DNA from: Sediminicola sp. YIK13
GTDB lineage: Bacteria > Bacteroidota > Bacteroidia > Flavobacteriales > Flavobacteriaceae
Length of the DNA stretch: 64,000 nt
Assembly (NCBI RefSeq): GCF_001430825.1
Contig: NZ_CP010535.1
Span: 910,501-974,500, forward strand
Reading direction: 5' to 3'
Shown: positions 60,229 through 64,000 of the stretch, in pieces
Layout: each line of letters starts with the position of its first letter
How positions within the stretch are numbered: the stretch's first letter is position 1
Translations under genes and position numbers: made by a program
The notes under the pieces: model-generated
Database searches by the model: none
Told to the model about the DNA's origin: nothing
The model's input: only the letters and a program-made list of their open reading frames with translations

Positions 60229-61152
60229 TTAGTATCCTTTGAAGACAGAAACTACATTCATCAACTGCTCCCCATTGACCATTCTTTCATAATTTTCCAA
60301 AATTTGTGGAACAATCGATTTTGGAGAAGAAAGACTAGCAATGTGGGGGGTAATATGGATATTGGGATGCCCCCAAAATGGATGGTCTGGCGGCAATGGC
60401 TCTTGGGAAAATACATCCAGGCTTGCACCCGATAAATGTCCGCTATCAACCATGTTGAGAAGGTCTTTTTCCACTAAGTGCCCACCTCTGGCCACATTGA
60501 TAACATAGGCATCTTTAGGTAAATTCTTGAACAATTCCTTATCCAAAATGTTTTTGGTATCCTCTGTCAATGGTAGCAAACAGACCAAAATGGAGGTACT
60601 GGATAAAAATTGTGAAAGCTCCTTTTTGCCCAAAAAGGTATGGATCCCCTCTTTACGGGAATTGGCCCAACCCTGCACTTGAAACCCTATATGTTGAAGG
60701 TCTTTGGCAAGGGTTCTCCCCAATTGGCCCAAGCCCATGATACCAATGGTAACATCTTTCTTTCTTAAGTACTCTTTTCTATTCCAACTCTTTTGGAGCT
60801 TTTGCTGTGCATAGAATGACAGGTTTTTTAAATGTGAATAGATGCAAGCAATTACGAACTCGGACATGTCACTGGCCAACATAGGGTCTACCACTCTGGT
60901 GATCGTAATTTTCTCAAAAATATCAGTATCATCCATAATGAAATCAACTCCTGCTCCCATAGATGCCACACATTTTAAGTTGGGGTACTCTTTTAAGGAA
61001 CCCTTTGGATGCTGCCAAACCAACGCCATGGTAATATCTTCTCTTGGATGTTCTTCCCCAAATTCATAAATGGGAATATTTTTGGATTTGCTCAGCAGGA
61101 TATCTTTCCAATGGGAAGCTTTTCCGTCCTGTCTTATAATTACAATTGCCAT
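60229..61152 (-). CDS. D-2-hydroxyacid dehydrogenase, GhrA-like (glyoxylate/hydroxypyruvate reductase)
   Basis: A 307-residue NAD(P)-dependent dehydrogenase. The nucleotide loop is GIMGLGQLGRTLAKDL near residue 137; catalytic Arg is in NVARGGHL, Glu in FSQEPLPPDHPFW, and His in ITPHIAS. The HPFWGHPN form and length are typical of GhrA. It should reduce glyoxylate or hydroxypyruvate. It starts 3 bases after the DUF6155 stop, so the two genes form an operon. Confidence 0.9.
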   Translation of the reverse strand: MAIVIIRQDGKASHWKDILLSKSKNIPIYEFGEEHPREDITMALVWQHPKGSLKEYPNLKCVASMGAGVDFIMDDTDIFEKITITRVVDPMLASDMSEFVIACIYSHLKNLSFYAQQKLQKSWNRKEYLRKKDVTIGIMGLGQLGRTLAKDLQHIGFQVQGWANSRKEGIHTFLGKKELSQFLSSTSILVCLLPLTEDTKNILDKELFKNLPKDAYVINVARGGHLVEKDLLNMVDSGHLSGASLDVFSQEPLPPDHPFWGHPNIHITPHIASLSSPKSIVPQILENYERMVNGEQLMNVVSVFKGY

Positions 61153-61155
61153 ATG

Positions 61156-61665
61156 TTAATCTATTATATCCAATGCCCTGGAAAATTCCTCTTCATTGGG
61201 CCATTTTTGAATTTGTGTGGTTTCAAATATTTTAACGATCCGCTCTTTGAAATCTGTCAATAGACCATTTATTGAGATGTACTGGACTACTTCTGTAAAA
61301 GAGTTGAGCATACTTTTAAAAAATGCATCCGGAACATTTTTGTCAGCGGAAAAAGCTTGGGCTATTTCCAAATTGTACAACATAACATCGGCAACCAATT
61401 GTGGCTCTACCCCTAATTTTACAAAGTGCTTGATAAATTTCTGAGCGACGGATCTTCTCGCCTTAGGACGTTTGCGTTTTATGGGAAAATATTCATTGGA
61501 TATTTTCACCTTTGCTTCCTGCACCATTTTGTCCTCTTTGGGATTAAAGACAAAATCATAATATTCCTTTACCACGGGAAACCTTTCATAAAGATCCATT
61601 AGTTGATCTGCTAATTCCTCTTGCCGTAGTTCTGCAAGGTATTTTTTTAGGGCCCTTTTGCTCAT
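61156..61665 (-). CDS. DUF6155 family protein
   Basis: A 169-residue, mostly helical cytoplasmic protein, beginning MSKRALKKYLAELRQEELADQLMDLYERFP. I believe this corresponds to DUF6155, a family seen in Bacteroidota and Firmicutes. A basic patch (PIKRKRPKARRS, near residue 62) may contact nucleic acid. It is co-transcribed with the GhrA-like gene. Function is unknown. Confidence 0.7.
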   Translation of the reverse strand: MSKRALKKYLAELRQEELADQLMDLYERFPVVKEYYDFVFNPKEDKMVQEAKVKISNEYFPIKRKRPKARRSVAQKFIKHFVKLGVEPQLVADVMLYNLEIAQAFSADKNVPDAFFKSMLNSFTEVVQYISINGLLTDFKERIVKIFETTQIQKWPNEEEFSRALDIID

Positions 61666-61857
61666 AGTACAATAATACCGACAATTGTTCCCTCAAAATT
61701 AGTATTTGATACAATAATCCAAACATATTTTAGGGAAATTTCACCAAAACCTTAAATTTTTCATAAAAAAAGGCATTAAATGACAATGTTTTTTGGATTA
61801 TCCATAAAAATAATGTATCCTATAGCCTTGTAAACTTTCTAAATCAAAAATCCATAT

Positions 61858-62721
61858 ATGAGGCAACTAAAGATCATCAAGCAGGTAACAAACAGGGAAT
61901 CAAAATCATTGGACAAGTACTTGCAAGATATCAGTAAGATTGATATGATTACCGCAAATGAAGAAGTGGAGCTGGCCCAGAAAATAAGAGAAGGTGATCA
62001 ATTGGCCTTGAACAAATTAACTACTGCAAATTTAAGATTTGTTGTTTCCGTTGCTAAACAATATCAAAATCAAGGGTTAAAATTACCAGATTTGATCAAC
62101 GAGGGGAATGTAGGCCTGGTAAAGGCAGCCAAACGTTTTGATGAGACGAGGGGATTTAAATTTATTTCCTATGCGGTTTGGTGGATCAGACAATCTATTT
62201 TACAAGCCTTAGCCGAACAGTCTAGAATTGTACGATTGCCTTTAAATAAGATCGGGTCCATAAACAAGATTAAAAAGGCCTTTTCCTACTTGGAACAAGC
62301 TCATGAGCGACCGCCTTCTGCCGAAGAAATAGCCAAGGAATTGGATCTTTCCGTAAGCGAAGTAAAGCAGTCGATGAAAAACTCCGGGAGGCACGTAAGT
62401 ATGGATGCTCCTCTGATTGAAGGCGAAAATTCCAATTTATATGATGTACTTCGTTCGGGAGAATCCCCTAACCCAGATAAAAAGTTATTGCTGCAATCCC
62501 TGAACACAGAAATTAATAGGGCTTTGGAAACTCTTTCCCAAAGAGAAGCAGATGTTGTAAAACTGTACTACGGGATTGGAGACCAACATTCCATGACCTT
62601 GGCCGAAATAGGACAGACTTTTGATCTGACCAGGGAAAGAGTAAGACAAATACGGGAAAAGGCCATTAGAAAGCTCAGACACAACTCAAGGAGCAAGATT
62701 CTAAAGACGTATTTGGGATAA
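61858..62721 (+). CDS. rpoD: Primary RNA polymerase sigma factor RpoD/SigA
   Basis: A 287-residue housekeeping sigma factor of the short Bacteroidota type. It begins almost directly with region 1.2 ([27 protein letters not shown]) and lacks region 1.1. Region 2 contains [21 protein letters not shown], region 3 follows, and region 4 ends in the -35-contacting helix [18 protein letters not shown]. This type of sigma reads the TAnnTTTG promoters seen in the window. It has a strong terminator. Confidence 0.95.
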   Translation: MRQLKIIKQVTNRESKSLDKYLQDISKIDMITANEEVELAQKIREGDQLALNKLTTANLRFVVSVAKQYQNQGLKLPDLINEGNVGLVKAAKRFDETRGFKFISYAVWWIRQSILQALAEQSRIVRLPLNKIGSINKIKKAFSYLEQAHERPPSAEEIAKELDLSVSEVKQSMKNSGRHVSMDAPLIEGENSNLYDVLRSGESPNPDKKLLLQSLNTEINRALETLSQREADVVKLYYGIGDQHSMTLAEIGQTFDLTRERVRQIREKAIRKLRHNSRSKILKTYLG

Positions 62722-62748
62722 CAATTGCCCTTTGTGATTTGTATAATA

Positions 62749-62783
62749 AAAAAAGAGCACCTTATGGGGTGCTCCTTTTTTTA
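62749..62783 (+). terminator. Terminator of rpoD
   Basis: GAGCACC pairs with GGTGCTC (62755-62774) around a 6-base loop, with A run before and T run after. It lies about 30 bases past the rpoD stop. Confidence 0.9.
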
Positions 62784-62798
62784 GTGGTTCTTATTGCA

Positions 62799-62900
62799 CT
62801 ATGAATAATTCAACTTATTAATATTAAAGTTGACCAAGATTTCGTTTAAATCTTGCATAAAGCTCAAATAAGCTGCGTTGTCTTGATTTTGGTTTGCCAT
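62799..62900 (-). CDS. Micro-ORF B (33 residues), homologous to micro-ORF A
   Basis: An open frame from ATG 62900 to TAG 62799 encodes 33 residues starting MANQNQDNAAYLSF. Its centre, YLSFMQDLNEIL, matches YLIFLKDLNEIL of the micro-ORF just upstream. Within DLNEIL the two genes differ only by synonymous changes (AAC/AAT, ATC/ATT, TTG/TTA), which is the signature of coding sequence. The leader AAAACCCCAAATT before the ATG recurs in the sister gene. No known family is recognised; a small amphipathic helix is likely. Confidence 0.6.
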   Translation of the reverse strand: MANQNQDNAAYLSFMQDLNEILVNFNINKLNYS

Positions 62901-62931
62901 AATTTGGGGTTTTAAAAATGATGTTATTAGC

Positions 62932-63030
62932 CTATAAATAGTCTAGCTCCACCAATTCGTTTAAACTTAAAATTTCATTTAAATCTTTAAGGAAGATTAA
63001 GTATTCCTCTCCGTAGGTGTCGTATAACAT
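62932..63030 (-). CDS. Micro-ORF A (32 residues), homologous to micro-ORF B
   Basis: An open frame from ATG 63030 to TAG 62932 encodes 32 residues, acidic and helical, with the core YLIFLKDLNEIL followed by SLNELVELDYL. It lies 31 bases upstream of micro-ORF B on the same strand, and both have an AAAACCC(C)AAATT leader just before the ATG. The pair is a tandem duplication. Both fall between the rpoD terminator and the YaiO-type gene. Function is unknown. Confidence 0.6.
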   Translation of the reverse strand: MLYDTYGEEYLIFLKDLNEILSLNELVELDYL

Positions 63031-63079
63031 AATTAAATTTGGGTTTTAATTAATTTAAAATTTGGGGCTTTAAATCTAT

Positions 63080-63103
63080 GTAGTAAACTTATTTAATTAC
63101 TAC
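63080..63103. promoter_or_regulatory. Inverted repeat and promoter-like sequence upstream of the micro-ORFs
   Basis: GTAGTAA (63080-63086) and TTACTAC (63097-63103) are perfect 7-bp arms around 10 bases. On the minus strand TAAGTTTA, one mismatch from TAnnTTTG, lies inside it, with a TTTG about 15 bases upstream. This could be an operator-controlled promoter for the two micro-ORFs, 50-75 bases before the first ATG. Confidence 0.4.
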
Positions 63104-63180
63104 AAACAAAAAAACATTTTGTGGTGAAGGTGCTTTTTTTTGTTGTCAAAACAAGCTCCTTTATGGGCTAACCCAATTGT

Positions 63181-64000
63181 TTAGAACATAAATCTGTAAT
63201 TGATTCCTGCTGAAACCGACCATACAAAACGCTCAGAATCAAAGACTAGCTCTTGTCTTAATGCTCCGGCTTTGAGTTTCCACAGGTTCTGCAAATTCTT
63301 TGAGGGGAATTGATAGACCAAATTCAATCGTTGGGATTCTAAGTATAGTACCGTTTCTGAAATCAATTGGTTATTGATGTTCAATTGGGTTAATTCCGGA
63401 AGAAACCCATAACTGATGACCCCCCCGAGATAATTTTTAGACGTCTTTAAATACTTTCGTACATCCAACGACCCAGAAAAACTTGGAGACGCATTGGGCA
63501 CTGGGGTAACATAGGGTCTAAATGAATAATAGTAGTTTCCTTTGTACATCCCAAATGAACCTGTGAAAACCGTTGCGGAAGAATTTTCAAAATCATAATA
63601 TTTCCCGCCTATAGATGCTTCCAAGGCGTTAGGTAGCTTTACGAAAACCTCCCCTCCTATTAAATTCTTGGGAAAGATCTCCGCTTTGGAAAAGGAATAG
63701 GTTAAATGGGTATAGATGTTTTTTGTGACCTTAGGGTAGATATCTATCCCGTATTGGATACCATTCACACCAAATCTGTGTCCATAATTGATATTGGTCG
63801 AAATACTTCCTAAGTTAGTAACTCTTTTATAGTCTACACTTACCGCTGCCATTGGATCGTATACGATATCGAAGACCTCGGCAGTTGTAGAGATGCCAAT
63901 ACTGTTCACATTGACCCGATCTTTTAGTTTCCTGTAGAATGTTTTGGCCGCTGTATCCCCTTCAAACATCTTTAAATGAACCTTCAACCAATCTAAAGCA
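63181..64000 (-). CDS. YaiO-type outer-membrane beta-barrel protein (partial, N-terminus outside window)
   Basis: The frame stays open past the window end: codons before 63987 read ALDW without a stop, so the TTG at 63987 is not the true start. The visible ~273 residues begin with a helical stretch (the likely end of a TPR-like region, KMFEGDTAAKTFYRKLKDRV), then a series of alternating beta strands with aromatic girdle residues (YGHRFGVNGIQYGIDIYP, NYYYSFRPYVTP) ending in INYRFMF. The terminal Phe fits an outer-membrane barrel inserted by BamA. YaiO-family barrels are found near polysaccharide-export genes; the neighbour outside the window is not visible. Confidence 0.75.
   Translation of the reverse strand, partial: ALDWLKVHLKMFEGDTAAKTFYRKLKDRVNVNSIGISTTAEVFDIVYDPMAAVSVDYKRVTNLGSISTNINYGHRFGVNGIQYGIDIYPKVTKNIYTHLTYSFSKAEIFPKNLIGGEVFVKLPNALEASIGGKYYDFENSSATVFTGSFGMYKGNYYYSFRPYVTPVPNASPSFSGSLDVRKYLKTSKNYLGGVISYGFLPELTQLNINNQLISETVLYLESQRLNLVYQFPSKNLQNLWKLKAGALRQELVFDSERFVWSVSAGINYRFMF

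Overview
The window looks like chromosomal DNA from a marine-type member of the Flavobacteriaceae (Bacteroidota). Evidence: AT-rich sequence; many lipoproteins with a Bacteroidota-style lipobox followed by acidic residues; TAnnTTTG promoter boxes; a short primary sigma factor (rpoD) without region 1.1; DUF4382, CHRD, BLUF and YaiO-type proteins; and menaquinone synthesis (menB). Genus cannot be fixed from sequence reading alone. I see no rRNA, tRNA, insertion sequence, prophage or CRISPR array. It reads as ordinary chromosome with dense, mostly minus-strand operons.

Layout. 1-3.1 kb: a CHRD-repeat lipoprotein (cut by the window start), a SlyD-like FKBP and a BLUF photoreceptor. 3.1-9.5 kb: a minus-strand stress/redox block (OsmC, Old Yellow Enzyme, DJ-1/PfpI, Crp/Fnr regulator, berberine-bridge-like flavoenzyme, secreted cupin, and an unusual DUF4242-cyclase-like-AraC regulator). 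9.5-16.8 kb: Lrp regulator, TauE/SafE and two EamA transporters, an FAD oxidoreductase, two DoxX-like proteins, a DUF4382 lipoprotein and a GNAT acetyltransferase. 16.9-23 kb: a charged coiled-coil secreted protein, a lipoprotein, a DEAD-box helicase divergent from recQ, and a membrane protein. 23-29.8 kb: TesB thioesterase, arsenic operon (arsR, LMW-PTP arsenate reductase, ACR3 pump), rlmF, an SF2 helicase and a HAD dehalogenase. 30-38.7 kb: cold-shock protein with a long leader, MFS exporter, OmpA lipoprotein, GH37 trehalase, GH63 glucosidase, and an ECF sigma factor with a membrane partner. 39-46.7 kb: one long molybdenum-cofactor operon (moaD, moaA, mobA, moeB-rhodanese, TauE, moeA, xdhC, mocA, amidohydrolase). 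47-54.5 kb: vWA lipoprotein, a 55-residue membrane protein, M14 peptidase, amidase, 3D-domain protein, pirin, serine hydrolase, and two tandem BLUF proteins. 54.6-64 kb: SRPBCC protein, DUF2007, a degenerate DEAD-box protein, menB, glycosyltransferase, a second copy of the SF2 helicase, GhrA-like dehydrogenase, DUF6155, rpoD, two micro-ORFs and the end of a YaiO-type outer-membrane barrel.

The least explained sequences are short. (1) Two tandem micro-ORFs (33 and 32 codons) behind rpoD share a DLNEIL core with only synonymous changes in that core, plus a common leader. (2) A duplicated intergenic element, 32 identical bp joined to a hairpin, lies behind the DUF2007 gene and behind menB; the hairpin sequences differ but keep pairing, and the reverse strand holds a matching short peptide. 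(3) A perfect 14-bp palindrome overlaps the presumed promoter of the Crp/Fnr gene. (4) The DUF4242-cyclase-like-AraC fusion and the single-domain DEAD-like protein have lost expected catalytic residues.
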